Under the pieces are notes generated by a model that had not been told where the DNA came from, did not search any database, and worked only from the letters and a program-made list of their open reading frames with translations. Below are positions 46,393 through 57,519 of a stretch of 64,000 bases of DNA, one piece after another (within the stretch, counting starts at the first letter, position 1; each line of letters begins with the position of its first letter). The stretch comes from Ganoderma boninense. Its lineage: Eukaryota; Basidiomycota; Agaricomycetes; Polyporales; Polyporaceae. The position numbers were made by a program, and so were the translations under genes. The stretch covers positions 620,001-684,000 of the forward strand of contig CM035306.1 of the NCBI GenBank assembly GCA_002900995.3. Reading direction: 5' to 3'.

Positions 46393-47368
46393 GGCCTTGA
46401 GTTGATGAGTCTTCTTTGGGTTCCTGTTCCTGCGATGCGGCCAGAGTGAGGCCAGAGCGGGGCGCAAACTGGAATTAGCAGGAGCATATCCATACTTGTA
46501 ACCATATCGCTTCACGTCGACTGAACGGTTTGAACTCTTCTGAGGGGCCACCCATCGCGACGATCGGAGCGGGAGGAAGGCTTCTGTGCTCCGACCGTGC
46601 GTCTTGCCAGTGCACACTCGTCGACACTCCACAGCTGTGATCCCGCCATCAATTTGAAAACCACATACATAGCGTTGATGATTGAGCGGAATGCGTGCGT
46701 GTTGACGTGTTGTCAGTTGTCAGAGTGCGTGAGATTGTAGGCGGGAAAATATTGTTCTGAACAGTCAGCGACGCCGGGAGTTGTCTCATACTACCTGACC
46801 GTCAGTTATCTGATATGGGAGAGGGTCATCCGTTTCGTCCGTCCAATTCGTCCGGGAGAAGGTGCTGGTCACGACGAGCGAGCATCCGTATCATACCAGC
46901 AGAACCTAAATAAATAATTGGTTAGTGCGGCGGATGAATTGAAATGGACACGATTGGGGCCAGGCATGACTTATGCTACACTCGAGATGGAAAAACTCAC
47001 AGATTCTGTACGGGACCGCACGCCTGCCCTGTTTTCTCCCCAACTTACGCGCGGTCAGAGCTGACATCCTTATACGCTTGAATCTGATCACAGCCCTAAA
47101 AAATAAAAGTGTTCAAAGATCGCGGTAGTGCATCAGATGTCGCTGTCGCATCGACTTCAAGTTGTGTTGGCATACCGAGTCGAAAGAACTTGCCGTCAGC
47201 ACTCGGAAAATTCAATACATGTGCAGCACGTACTCACATTTGAAGAGATGTACAGGCCATGTCGCAAACCGCTGCCGCACGGGCAGAGTCATTGACCATT
47301 GCCATAATACGTTTGGATCGCAGCAACTGCAAGTTCAAAATGTTCTGATTCATCTGCCGCGGGGACGT

Positions 47369-47394
47369 GTTTGTACACCAAGGTAGCCAAACAA
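47369..47394 (+). repeat. Dispersed short motif, copy 3
   Basis: TTTGTACACCAAGGTAGCC followed by AAACAAG. It matches the starts of the repeats at 34761 and 38195 and the site at 51354. Confidence 0.6.
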
Positions 47395-47544
47395 GAGCCT
47401 GCTTGAGTGTCTCCGAGCGCTTCCTTCCAACTCCCCTTCAGCCTTTAGTCCCCTTTGCTTTGCCTTCATGCATAGTCGGCTTCAAACTGGGACCGTAACT
47501 CCAACTTGAATCTATGGCCTGGGGTCTCCTCTGAGCCGCACTCT

Positions 47545-48200
47545 TACGCATCTTTGAAGAACCGATATCCCATAACAGACGACCGGGCCGATCCCTCAAT
47601 CATCGCTCTGCTGCAGTCCGGCGTGTTCGACCAAATTCCCTTCGTAATCATCTCAGGTCGATATGCGAGGCGGCGGGATCTGAGTCAGCCTTTGCTGTTC
47701 AGCCCTCTTCGCACGAGATTAACTCGAGACGGGACAAGCCGTACCCCCTCCCCCCGTTTCCCCACGCGCATCCAGGACCCCGGGATCAGCTTGCAAGTTA
47801 CTATTGCGACGAAGATGCCGCAGTCCACTGGCAGCCGCCGGGTGAGTTCCCCTCCGTTGGACATTGTACTGATCGTGGAGCTGCGACTTCGTCCTTCTGT
47901 CGGGGAAGAAGCAGCGGGTCGGAGGCTGCGTAGTACGGCGGCAGCGGATACGGCCGGCTCTGCACAACACGTGACACCACGGCGGCTGTGGAGGATGAGG
48001 CGGGTGAAGTGCGGGAACACCAGGAGGATAAGCTAGCTCTCGAACGCCTTGGGCATGCGCTGCGCAAAGAGGAGGTGCGAGACGAGCCTGCGATACGGTC
48101 CTCGCGGTCTTCATCCAACATCTCCTTGAAATCGCTCTCGCCCAGTCGTAAAGAAGCTGTCGCGAGGCTCGGGGACCCAAGGCCAATAATTAGCATCCAA
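47545..48200 (-). pseudogene. F-box/leucine-rich protein fragment D (C-terminal, decayed)
   Basis: The plus strand at 47551 (TTTGAAGAACCGATATCCC) is the antisense of the family C-terminus GYRFF, as at 32715 (TTGAAGAACCGATACCCCGA). Further left on the minus strand, FPHFTRLILHSRRGV matches FPHLTHLTLHCRISV of gene A. Many stops and shifts separate the blocks, and the F-box end is missing. Confidence 0.7.
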
Positions 48201-48462
48201 TCGGGGGAGGATCCTGGAGCTAGGTGAATCTCATCTACCGTTCATACCTCGACTCAGAATATGACATTTCGATTTCCGCGACGTTCCTCCCCGCAAAATG
48301 TTGCGAAGGAGTGTTACTTGGGTGCTAGAAGAAACGCCGATGCCCATTTACAGCCAAATCACAGCACGCGCATCCGTTAGGTTGTGTTCAGTCCCAGTCC
48401 CTACTACGAATCCCCCCGGGATCGTCGACCACCACCGCCCGGCAGTTCTTACCATCCCTTCC
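48201..48462. other. Upstream region of F-box-WD40 gene 2
   Basis: Promoter side of the second fusion gene. An in-frame opening from 48298 would add 55 residues, but the shared start is the ATG at 48463. Confidence 0.4.
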
Positions 48463-50975
48463 ATGCAGCTGCCAGTCGAAGTGTTGGAGGCGATTGTCGA
48501 CCAGGCCAGCGGCCATACACCGACTTTATGCCTGCTCTCACTTACGTGCACCACTCTCTTGCCTCGTTCTCGACGCCATCTCTTCAGCAGTATCACTATC
48601 CGGACTGTAGAGCATCTGGAGTGCTCACTCGAGTTCCTCGATTCGCACCCATGGCTTGTCACTCTCGTCCGCAAAGTCACCCTCTTCGTCAACATTCCTC
48701 GAGACAACACCAAGCCCAACATCCGTCTGCTTGATGTTGCCCCCATCCATCTTCTCGCCCGACTCCCGAACTTGCGGGCGTGGTCAATGGGAGCGGAAGG
48801 CATTGAGCTCGCTGCCTTCGACCCTTCGTTGTCGCTCCATCGCTCTGCCCTGCAGTGCTATCAGAAGTACGGTGTTCGTATCCAAAGTCTAGAGCTGTGC
48901 AGTATCGTTCTTGATCGCATATCGGACTTCAAGGGCCTCGTCTCGGCATTCACTGGTATCACCACCCTCGTCTGCTATGACCTTCGCATCAAGTCGAGGA
49001 TGCAAGAGCTCCCGGGCGGCTTTTCAGTCACTCTTGACACAAAGACCCAACCGCTGGTACGCATTTCAACCTTACAGGTTAGTTCCACAACGTTATGCCA
49101 TGCATAGCAAATGAGATTGAGAATTATTTTCCCCCAAAGATCTGTACCTCCGTGGATAATCGGGCACTCGAGTACTTGCTGATCCGTAGCGGACCGAAGC
49201 TGAAACACCTCACCATTCAACTTCGGGCCACCGATTACCGGACGGATGGCCGTTTTGGTAAGCCCCCAGACATATGACCTTCTACTGTACTGCATCTCAA
49301 ATGTCTCTTAGACCAGCTGGAAGCGTCGATGGTGTGGCTCACGGGTCTGTCCTCATTGACTCTTGCGCTCCTCCCAGCAGCATCCGTATTCCCTCGCATA
49401 CGGAGGGTTTCTCCCGCATCCTCATCTCCGCATCACGGATCCTCCAGCAGGTGCATAGAGGTTACCTCAAAGACGTGCGGGTGGAATTCAAACCCAACCC
49501 GATCGCAAACCTAGGGCGCGCCTTTCCGGACCTAGCGCTCCCTTGGACGCATGTCAGCAGTTGGAGAAGGCTATCCTCACCTTCCCGAACGCTTCTGTGC
49601 TGGTTCGTGGCACCGTACACTACCGGAGGGCTGGAAGAGCCGAGTTCTGGGCTTCCATTATCAGACGAGCGTTTCCGAAGCTGAGCGATCGAGGGATACT
49701 TACCCTCAACTTTACGCCTCGTAAGTTCGGTCCCTGGCACAGTTCTGTCCACTAGCGCTGTTGCCGCCACAAGGGGCTAAATCCTCTCGTACTACAGCCA
49801 AAGCAGACGCCCCAGACCCAGTCAGCCACGAAGCATTCATGACATCCATGGTTATTTCCCATGACAGCACGAGGCTGGCGACCTCCTCGTCGGACGGGAC
49901 CATCATCATCTGGGACATGGAGAGCAGAACAGTCCTCCAAGAATGGCTAGCCCATGAGGGCCGGCCTGTCACCGCCCTTGACTTCTCTCCAGACAGCCGA
50001 CGACTAGTATCTGCCGGCGGCCACACGCTGGCAGTATGGGACATCGACTCCTCCGGCGGCGCTGCTCATACTCAGGCGGCTGAACTTGAAGGGCACACAG
50101 ACATGGTCATCGCCTGTGCATGGTCCTCCGATGGCGCGCTGGTCGCGTCGACGTCTCTAGACAATTCAGTGCGTATTTGGGACGGGCGCACGTACCAGCA
50201 AAGAGACCTCCTCCCCGGAACCCCCCGCTCGAAGGAGCTTCAATCCTTGCGATTCTCTCCTGATGCACGCTATCTCGCTTGGATATCCGGCGGAAAGGAC
50301 TGCTGCGTGTGGACCCAGCGCCCTCTCGCAGGGACTCAAACACGCCCCGGGCCAATCGTGCTGCCCTCGCATCCTGACCCGGACCGCGGCCGTGACGTCG
50401 ACACCGTAGCGTTTTCGTTCGATCACGAGAGCCGGCGTATCGCGACTGCCCACAGGAGCCGCAATCGCGACCCCGATGCGTGCGTGGTCCGGATCTGGGA
50501 CGCCGCGACGGGTGCTGCCCTCGCGGTCCTGACGGGGCACCCGGAAACGGTGTGGCACGTTTCGTTCAAGTTCAGCTCTCCGGATGGCAGCCGGTCCCTG
50601 CTGTCTGTGTCCGGCCAGTCCATGGCCATGTGGGTTCAGTGGGATTGTGGGACATGGTCACGGTCGAGGGAGCGAACGGGTGTGTTCCAGTTCTCCGAGT
50701 CCGAATCCGAGTCGGTGCAGGCTGAATCTCCGAGCTCGCTCCCGTCCTCACGAAATTTCCGTCATGACGGGAAATATATGGCTGCCGGATTGGAGGGGGG
50801 GCAGATGCAGCTTTGGAGGACGGGCGACGGCTCGTGCGTCGCGACATTTGAGGAGCATGACAGCGATGCCAGTGTGCGCTGCGTTGCGTTCTCCCCGGAT
50901 GGCCGGTTCTTGGTTTCTGGGGACGGTGAAGGAATAGTTCATATTCGGCGTATTTCAGAAATTATCGGGGATTGA
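48463..50975 (+). pseudogene. F-box-WD40 fusion protein 2, linker frameshifted
   Basis: Tandem paralogue of the gene at 43215-45634 with the same exon plan: 48463-49077, 49122-49257 (136 nt, equal to gene 1), 49312-49720 and 49798-50975. The F-box part is open (MQLPVEVLEAIVDQASG, LSLTCTTLLPRSRRHLF). The WD40 part is open for about 390 residues (IIWDME, AVWDID, RIWDGR, CVWTQR, RIWDAA, LWRTGD). In exon 3, however, MVWLTGLSSLTLALLP is in one frame, SRILISASRILQQVHRGYLK in a second, and FWASIIRRAFPKL with the exon end in a third. Summed exon length is one base off a multiple of three. So the fusion cannot be read through; either the two halves act separately or the gene is dead. No GT-AG intron I can find repairs it. 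Confidence 0.7.
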
Positions 50976-51604
50976 TTTATTACTGTGCCTTGTGTCATTA
51001 ATTCAAACAGTCATTCCCCGGCCATTTGAGTACGCTATGTATGTAAGTATCATCACACCCTGGCTACTCCAGGAGCTATGATCTCTGCCCCACCTTAGTA
51101 TATATACGAACCCTGTACGATCGGCAGGAGAGAGCATGGATAAGGCAATGGAGAGAGCAGCGGCGACTCGGAAAGGTGGTCCATACATGATGGATCCGCT
51201 GACTATCACCCCAAATCTGCGACAGAATGGTTTAGATCCTTGAGTATCTCGTGTTTCAAAGACTTACACAGAGGATATGGGGGAGAGCAAGGTGGTTATC
51301 CTCAACTGGCCATGGACCACCGTCTAGGCTCGGCCGCGGCAGCGTGCCACGTTATTTGTACACCAAAGGAAGCAAACAATGACCCTCACTCATTCCTGGC
51401 TCACTGCTGTTTGCCTTGACGCTTCAACAAACTGCCCAGCAGGCGGTGTTCAAGCCTAAGTCCGGCTCGAAGCTTCAGGCTGTAAGCCTTTTGCAATCGC
51501 GTAGTATAACCTGGCATTTTACCTCAACGATGACCATGTCAATGCAACTGCAATTGCGATAGCGCCAATCGTGACGAGTTCGACCGCTTACATTTGGTAT
51601 CATT
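50976..51604. other. Convergent intergenic region
   Basis: It lies between the 3' ends of the WD40 gene (+) and hydrolase copy 3 (-). It contains the dispersed motif copy 4 at 51354-51379 (TTTGTACACCAAAGGAAGC). No gene is seen. Confidence 0.5.
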
Positions 51605-52765
51605 CTAGACGTTCGCCTTGACCCACGCCGCGACGTCCTCCCCCCACTCCTCGCCCTCCCCGCTCATCAGCGCCCAATGCGGGCTGAAGTGGTTATGGCC
51701 CTTCATCACCTCGTACTTCACCTTCCTCCCCGTACGCCCCTCGAGCGCCAGCACGAACGCGTCGTTCCCCTTGTCGATCAGCGCCGGCTCCATCTCGCTC
51801 TTCAGCACGAAGAACTCGGGCAAGCCGCGCACGAGCTCGTCTGTCCCCGCGTCGAGCAGCGCGAGCGGCATGCGCGCCGTCGCCTGCGCCTGCGAGCCGT
51901 AGTATCCGTCGACGATCCCGGGCGGGAGCGACCCCTCGCCGGTCCGAGTCCCCCGCGCGGCGAAGTCGAAGACGTAGGGCCCGCCCTGCGGGACGAGCCC
52001 GCGCGTCGCGGCGCGCACGGGCGAGTCGAGCGGGAGGAGGGACGGCGAGAGGTAGAGGGACGCGACGTGGTTCGCACCTGCGGAGTGGCCGAGGACGAAG
52101 ACGCTGGAGAGCGCAGTCGCGGCGGGGATGGTGCTCGGCGCGGCGGAAGCGATGGTGCGTGCGTTGGCGAGGACCCAGGCGATGGCGTCGCGGACGTCCT
52201 CGACAGGCGCAGGGTACACGACGTTCGGGAAGAGGCGGTAGTCCGGAATCACGGTGAGGATGCTGTATGTGTGAAGAGGGATGAGTCGACTGACGGTGAG
52301 CTGGACCAAGCCTATGGGTATGGAGACACGTACCCGCGTTTGGCGAAGAAGGTGCCGAGGTTGGTGTACCCAAGGTCGAGGGGGGCCTTGTACTTGCGGT
52401 CGCCCGCGACGAACCCGCCCCCATAAATGAAGAAGAGGACGGGTACAGTGCCATTGGCGGAGATCGCCGCCGGGTCTGGGTAGTATACATCCAGCTGGAC
52501 GACACAGACGGAGATCGGCATACAAATACTAGTGATGGCTCGCAGACTTACTTGGTGCCTATCGGTTTCTCCGAATTGGAACGTCTTCTGGGGCTGGCTC
52601 TCGATCTCCGAGCGCCGGTTCTCCAGGAGCTTCATGAAGGCGACCTTGGCTGGCAGTCAACCTATTAACCAGTTTCTTGACAGTCAGTGGGGAGGGTCAT
52701 GACGGCTTACTGGACTCGACAATGGCCATGAAGGGCACATCCTTCGTTCCCGCGACGTAATTCAT
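51605..52765 (-). CDS. Alpha/beta-hydrolase (esterase/acetyl-hydrolase-like), copy 3, intact
   Basis: Four exons in frame give 323 residues: 52711-52765 (MNYVAGTKDVPFMAIVES), 52552-52649, 52334-52494 and 51605-52262. Motifs: VLFFIYGGGFVAGDRK (oxyanion strand), VIPDYRLFPNVVYP, EDVRDAIAWVLANA, VFVLGHSAGANHVASLYLSP (nucleophile Ser in a canonical GxSxG), and HNHFSPHWALMSG with the likely catalytic His. Compared with copy 1 it has a six-residue insertion before GIVDGYYGS. Substrate unknown; a small ester or formamide is likely from the fold. It sits tail-to-tail with the F-box-WD40 gene and about 0.8 kb from intact F-box gene E. Confidence 0.87.
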
Positions 52766-53581
52766 GAGAGACAGGTAGTTGAAGGAGGAAGCTTGTGACG
52801 GTTGAGGACGGTTGCAACGCGTGAAGCGGAGATGCCATTACACTGCATACATTCACGGTATATATACGGCAACAGAGACTGCAGCAGCCTGAGCACCGAG
52901 CAGAGCCCAGTGGACAACTGACTGTACTTGGTCTGTCAGCCTGTTTCGATATGCAGTGTGTTCTGAAAGCGCTCACCCGACCTGAACGCATCCCCGCTCC
53001 TGTCGTGGCGAGTCGCACGGCGGCGGTCATCGGATGGAAGTCTTCAAGAATCTACCACAGGATCAGCCAAGGATCAGCGGGCAAAGCACTCTCACCCCCC
53101 TGGCCAGCTCTGGGAAGAACGACGGCCCTAACCATGCGGACCGAAAAGTCGTCAGCACACATGACATATTGGTACCCGAGGGACTTCGTAACCGTCGAAC
53201 GGTCCCTCGATCATGCGAAGGTCTCTGAGACTTGTCGATGGGACTCAGTCCCGCACCCAGAGAACTGACACGTACACCGGTTATAAGTTGAACAATCCTG
53301 ATGTGCCTTGTCGGCGGTCCATGATGAGGCGAGGATGAAAAACATGAATATATTACGCGAGGTCTTGTGGAACATTGCATTGAAATTGTTCTCCGACTCT
53401 ATTCATACAGCGGCAGCGTGGGTCGTCGTCGTTTCGGTGCAGCGTAGCATGTCTGTAGGGCCAGAATTGTGATCTCAAAGGTCGTCTTCTTGGGGGTCGT
53501 CTCTCTAGTACCTGTTCGCAGGGGGCTCCGGGCTATGGCACGACAATCAGCATCAGCGAAGAGCAGTCGATGCGAGGCGAC
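52766..53581. other. Region between hydrolase copy 3 and F-box gene E, no gene recognised
   Basis: It holds the hydrolase promoter side and the F-box gene 3' flank. The plus frame at 52951-53268 has no recognisable motif. Confidence 0.5.
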
Positions 53582-55390
53582 CTACGTTCGGGTGAAGAAA
53601 TAATATCCCGAAAAAACGACGGGCTTGTCAGCGAACACCTTGAGCTCCCTGAGGCCGCCCTCCACCAACTCGGCGTTGAGCGCGGCGAGGTCGATGTGCG
53701 AGACAAAAGACGCGTCCTGGGGCATGCATCCCTCTTCGTACATGAAGAACCCGAACCGGCGCAACCGGCGCCGGGGAAGACACACGGCGAGGAGCTTGCA
53801 CCTCTGTCGGTAGTCATCCGCAACGTTGGGCGTAATGTCGTGACGTCGGAGCGGCGCGAGGCTCTCGTGGCCGCGCGGCGTCTCAAAGCCCAGAGTGAGG
53901 TCCTGAAGGAATAAAAACGGCGGAGGGGGCGGTGTAGCGTGATATGGATGGTGCTGGTTGCCACTCAACGAGATTAGGAAGGAGGTTGCGTTGGGGCTGC
54001 GGACGGTGAGGTGGGTGAGGTCCGGGAACGCAGCTAGCACCTTGTCACTAAATGGACAGTCGGAAAGGGAAGAGTATTGAGAGAAACGCGGAGGGGTGAT
54101 CACACGGACGTGAGAGACATGCGCGTCGGTGCGGGCGAAGAGTTTGGCGAGGCACAACTCGGATTCGCGGGACCGGTTCCATTCTCCGCCAATGTATCGA
54201 ACCTGCAAACGTTCGGTACCGTCGATGTATCCGTGCACGGTCGGAGAGGGCCCGTTTTCTATGGTAACATGGTCTATCTGCTTGACGACAGCCAGCAATG
54301 CGGAGTTGTCGGGGAAAGGGTCAGGTTGCGGCCATGGGTTGGAGGGATAGGAAAGCCAGTCGTCTCCGTCATCGTCATCCCACTTTGGTGGGTCAGACAC
54401 GATGCCAAGGTCGATGTTTGTGGAGAGGGGAAAGGTCAGGCACGATAGGATGGCAAAGACTGTCTCTGGGTGGGCTGTTACACGAAGCCGCTCAAGAGTT
54501 GGAATTTTGACGTCCCGAGGGTCTCTGCTAACGATGACAGCCTCGTCGCTGAGATCCAATGCCCTTAAATTCGGGTAATATTCTAGAAACTCCAGTATGC
54601 GATCAAGGGATATCTTGGACGGAGGATGAGAGTAACGATCCATGTCATCTGACCGTAACGTTATCTCTTGGATTGTCGTCAGGCGCCAGGAGAAGGGGAA
54701 CAAAGTAGCGGGAAGGGTGAGCCGGGTGAGTCGGGGCAGCTTATCGGTAGACAGGGGACGACGATGGACCCCTACTTGTGTGATGACACCCAAGCGGATG
54801 ACGAGCTCTTCGAGACGAGGCATGCCTGCATGGAGCACCTGCCAAAGCCACTCCAGCTGGTCGTCGCCTTGACTGGTAAGTTGGAGAGATGTGATCCGAT
54901 CCGCGAGCGCGATCAGCTGGAGGTGTCCTCGGGAGGAAATGGACGAGAGGCGTATAGCAATGTCCCTGGTGGCAGAACGTGTGCACGCAGCAACGAGATA
55001 ATCCTCGTCGGAGGGGTCTTTGTCGTCGCTCGGCAGGCGAAACTCGTCCCCAGCTATGGCGACGGCCCAGAACTGCGGCATATCGAGAAGTAACGAACGC
55101 CACAGGCGACAGACGTGGGTGAAACGAAGGCTCTTCCGGTCCTGCCAGGCTTCTATGAAGATCTTGGAGAGCATTTCCACGGGGAGACGATGGACCGGAA
55201 CAAGCGTGTTCTGCATGGAGTGAAGGGCGAGGGTGTAATTGTGATACTCGTCGGCTTTGGCTGCGATCCACGAGCGAACGCTCAGAACACTAAGGCCTGT
55301 GAGACTTGCTCGATCCGCGGCGGGCAGGGAGGAAAGTGCCACTGAGAAATCGTTGGCGAACGGCAGTCCATTCGCGACGGCGTCGGCCAT
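53582..55390 (-). CDS. F-box/leucine-rich protein E (intact)
   Basis: A single exon of 602 residues from ATG 55390. The F-box is at residues 60-110 (VHRLPVEMLSKIFIEAW, THVCRLWRSLLLDMPQFW). The leucine-rich part keeps the family blocks (MPRLEELVIRLG, LPRLTRLTLPATLF, YYPNLRALDLSDE, FPDLTHLTVRSPN) and the C-terminus has MYEEGCM and KPVVFSGYYFF. It differs from gene A throughout, with an Asp-rich insert (PKWDDDDGDDW), so it is an older paralogue. Likely an SCF adaptor, target unknown. It is the second family member in the window with no lesion. Confidence 0.87.
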   Translation of the reverse strand: MADAVANGLPFANDFSVALSSLPAADRASLTGLSVLSVRSWIAAKADEYHNYTLALHSMQNTLVPVHRLPVEMLSKIFIEAWQDRKSLRFTHVCRLWRSLLLDMPQFWAVAIAGDEFRLPSDDKDPSDEDYLVAACTRSATRDIAIRLSSISSRGHLQLIALADRITSLQLTSQGDDQLEWLWQVLHAGMPRLEELVIRLGVITQVGVHRRPLSTDKLPRLTRLTLPATLFPFSWRLTTIQEITLRSDDMDRYSHPPSKISLDRILEFLEYYPNLRALDLSDEAVIVSRDPRDVKIPTLERLRVTAHPETVFAILSCLTFPLSTNIDLGIVSDPPKWDDDDGDDWLSYPSNPWPQPDPFPDNSALLAVVKQIDHVTIENGPSPTVHGYIDGTERLQVRYIGGEWNRSRESELCLAKLFARTDAHVSHVRVITPPRFSQYSSLSDCPFSDKVLAAFPDLTHLTVRSPNATSFLISLSGNQHHPYHATPPPPPFLFLQDLTLGFETPRGHESLAPLRRHDITPNVADDYRQRCKLLAVCLPRRRLRRFGFFMYEEGCMPQDASFVSHIDLAALNAELVEGGLRELKVFADKPVVFSGYYFFTRT

Positions 55391-56321
55391 TGTCGCGATG
55401 AGTCAGCCCTAAGACAGATTCAACGACGTGTCAGTGGGATGCGAGGTGGAAAACGTACTCGTGCAAAAGGAAGTGGCGTATGGTCGACGTACGGATTCAA
55501 AGAGATGAGGGCGCGAAGCGCCACAAGCGTTTACGGATATTCAGCCCCCTCATGCGACTTGATGCCGATACAAGTATCTCCTCAACTTCAAACGACGCCA
55601 TGTGCAACGGACGATACTGTAACGCTCTGTGAAACCAACTTTAGTAGGGATAGGGGTATAGTAAAAGACTGAAGGCGTACCTCGGACATCTTCATAGCTC
55701 GTCGGTCCTCCTCTTCGCCCTGGTTCTCGGGGGATCTTGTACGTCTACTCTGAGAACTCCCTGAAGTGCATTCAACGCAGCAAACACTTCGTTCTGAGCT
55801 CCGGACCAGCTTTCGCGTGGAATGCTGAGGGCTTGAACGTCTTGAAGTTCCCCAACATGACCGAGGCGGGTCAAGAGAGGGTGGACAAGCAGCCCATCAG
55901 GACTACTGTAGAGCGCAGATGTCGGCGAGAGGGTAACTGTGATCAAAACGTTGTCTTCCATCTGCGAGCCAGAGTATGGATGTGGGCAAGGATGAGATGA
56001 TGGTGGTACGAGAGCAAGAGACGGCGATTCCGAATGAGGCGGCGCACAGCTTGCCCTCACCTTTGCCCCATCCATCCCCAATATGCACCTCGGCTTGCCA
56101 TCCCTCCTTAACGTCCCACCTGGAACTCACTCGTGAGCAAATTCGTCTTATTTGAGGACCATAGTGAGTTCTCAAGCTATGTTTAAGCGGGAGTACAGCC
56201 TTACGCTGCCAAGAACTATGCGCAGAGGACGAATGGCTTGGTCTCTCCGCCTACCGCCGCTTCTCTCAATACCATCACCTCCTACCCACTTCCTAGCTTT
56301 CCTTCAAGACCCCTCCTCATA
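55391..56321. promoter_or_regulatory. Divergent upstream region of F-box gene E and inositol kinase
   Basis: The genes start at 55390 (leftward) and 56322 (rightward). About 0.9 kb between them holds both promoters. The open frames inside (55692-56081 - and others) show no motif. Confidence 0.45.
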
Positions 56322-57519
56322 ATGTCCACCGGGGAGAGCTCAAAAACACACCCGCTTGAGTCCCAGGTCGGCGGCCACCCGGGTGTCCTCGCGAGTGAAG
56401 ACGGATCGCTGCTCATCAAGCCTGCGCATCCCGCAGAGGTCGCCTTCTACCAGTCGGTGGTCGCAGAACCAGCCTTCGCGCCTCTGCGCCCGTTCGTGCC
56501 CAAGTTCTACGGCACGCTCCGCCTCGAGGGAAGGGTCGACGAGGCCGCTGCGGCTGCGGGCGACATAGGGAGCATCCAGGTCGTGGAGGTCACCACGGAG
56601 GTCCGGAAAGATGAGTATATGCACTTGTTTTTGTTTCGCCACGACCGCCCGTGGCATCGGGATCGCAAGGCTTATTGGTTATCTGCGACGACTGCACAGT
56701 CCCTAGTGCTCGAGAACCTCTCGCACGCCTTCGCGAAGCCCAACATCCTTGACGTCAAGCTGGGAACGGTGCTGTACGGCGACGACGCGAGCCCCGAAAA
56801 GCGCGAGCGCATGGAGAAGACCGCACGCGACACGACGTCGTTCGAGACGGGAGTGCGCTTGACGGGCTTCCAGGTGTGTCTTTTTCTCCCATGCTTCGTG
56901 TGGCTCGCTGACGCTGCGGGGGTGATAGGTGTATGATCTCGCGACAGGGAAGGCTGTCAACACGCCAAAAGCGTATGGCAAGTCTATCAAACCTGCCGAT
57001 CTCCCCGAAGGCATCGCGAGGTTCTTCCCCTTCGGCGGCGTACCTGATGCCTCGCAGGAGCCGGCGACAAATGGCGACAATGCGGCGAGGCCTGCAACCG
57101 GCACCGGTCTACCGCCCGATATGCTCCTACCGGTCCTCGAGTCGATGAGGGAAGATGTTGCTGAGATTCGCGCGGCTCTCGCAGAGATGGACTTGCGCAT
57201 GGTCGGCGGGAGCTTGCTCATTATCTATGAAGCAGATCTGGAGCGTGCGGGCGAAGGTTTGAAGTGGTTGGAGGAGGCCCCGGACGACGAGGACGAAGGG
57301 GAGGAAGAGGAGGACGAAGAGGACGAAGACGAAGAGAAACGTGTCGGGCCTCCATATGTGGTGAAACTCATCGACTTCGCACACTCGAAGATCGTACCTG
57401 GGATTGGACCTGACGAGGGAGTTTTGAAGGGTGTGGATACGGTTCTGAGACTGCTGGATGGTCGCATTGAGCAGACGAAGGCGGTTCTGGCGTCGAGAGA
57501 CGGTTCGTTGCGGTCATGA
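56322..57519 (+). CDS. Inositol polyphosphate multikinase-like protein (Arg82/IPMK family)
   Basis: Two exons, 56322-56873 and 56929-57519, give 380 residues. The family marks are all present: PFVPKFYGTL, the inositol-binding motif PNILDVKLG (PxxxDxKxG), RLTGFQVYDLATG, GGSLLIIYE (the SLL motif) and KLIDFAHSKIVPG (metal-binding DFxxS). Arg82/IPMK phosphorylates InsP3 to InsP4/InsP5, feeding InsP6 and pyrophosphate synthesis in nucleus and cytosol. An Asp/Glu run (EEEEDEEDEDEEK) before the last motif is common in fungal members. Bases 56601-56690 read through as about 27 extra residues between KDE and QSLVLENL; it looks like an unspliced intron, but no GT-AG pair keeps the frame. The start is the first ATG of the family-like frame. 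Confidence 0.88.

Larger units (their letters stand above)
45635..47544. other. Intergenic between F-box-WD40 gene 1 and F-box relic
   Basis: Besides the uncertain frame at 45898-46392 and the dispersed motif at 47369-47394, I see nothing supported. Confidence 0.45.
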
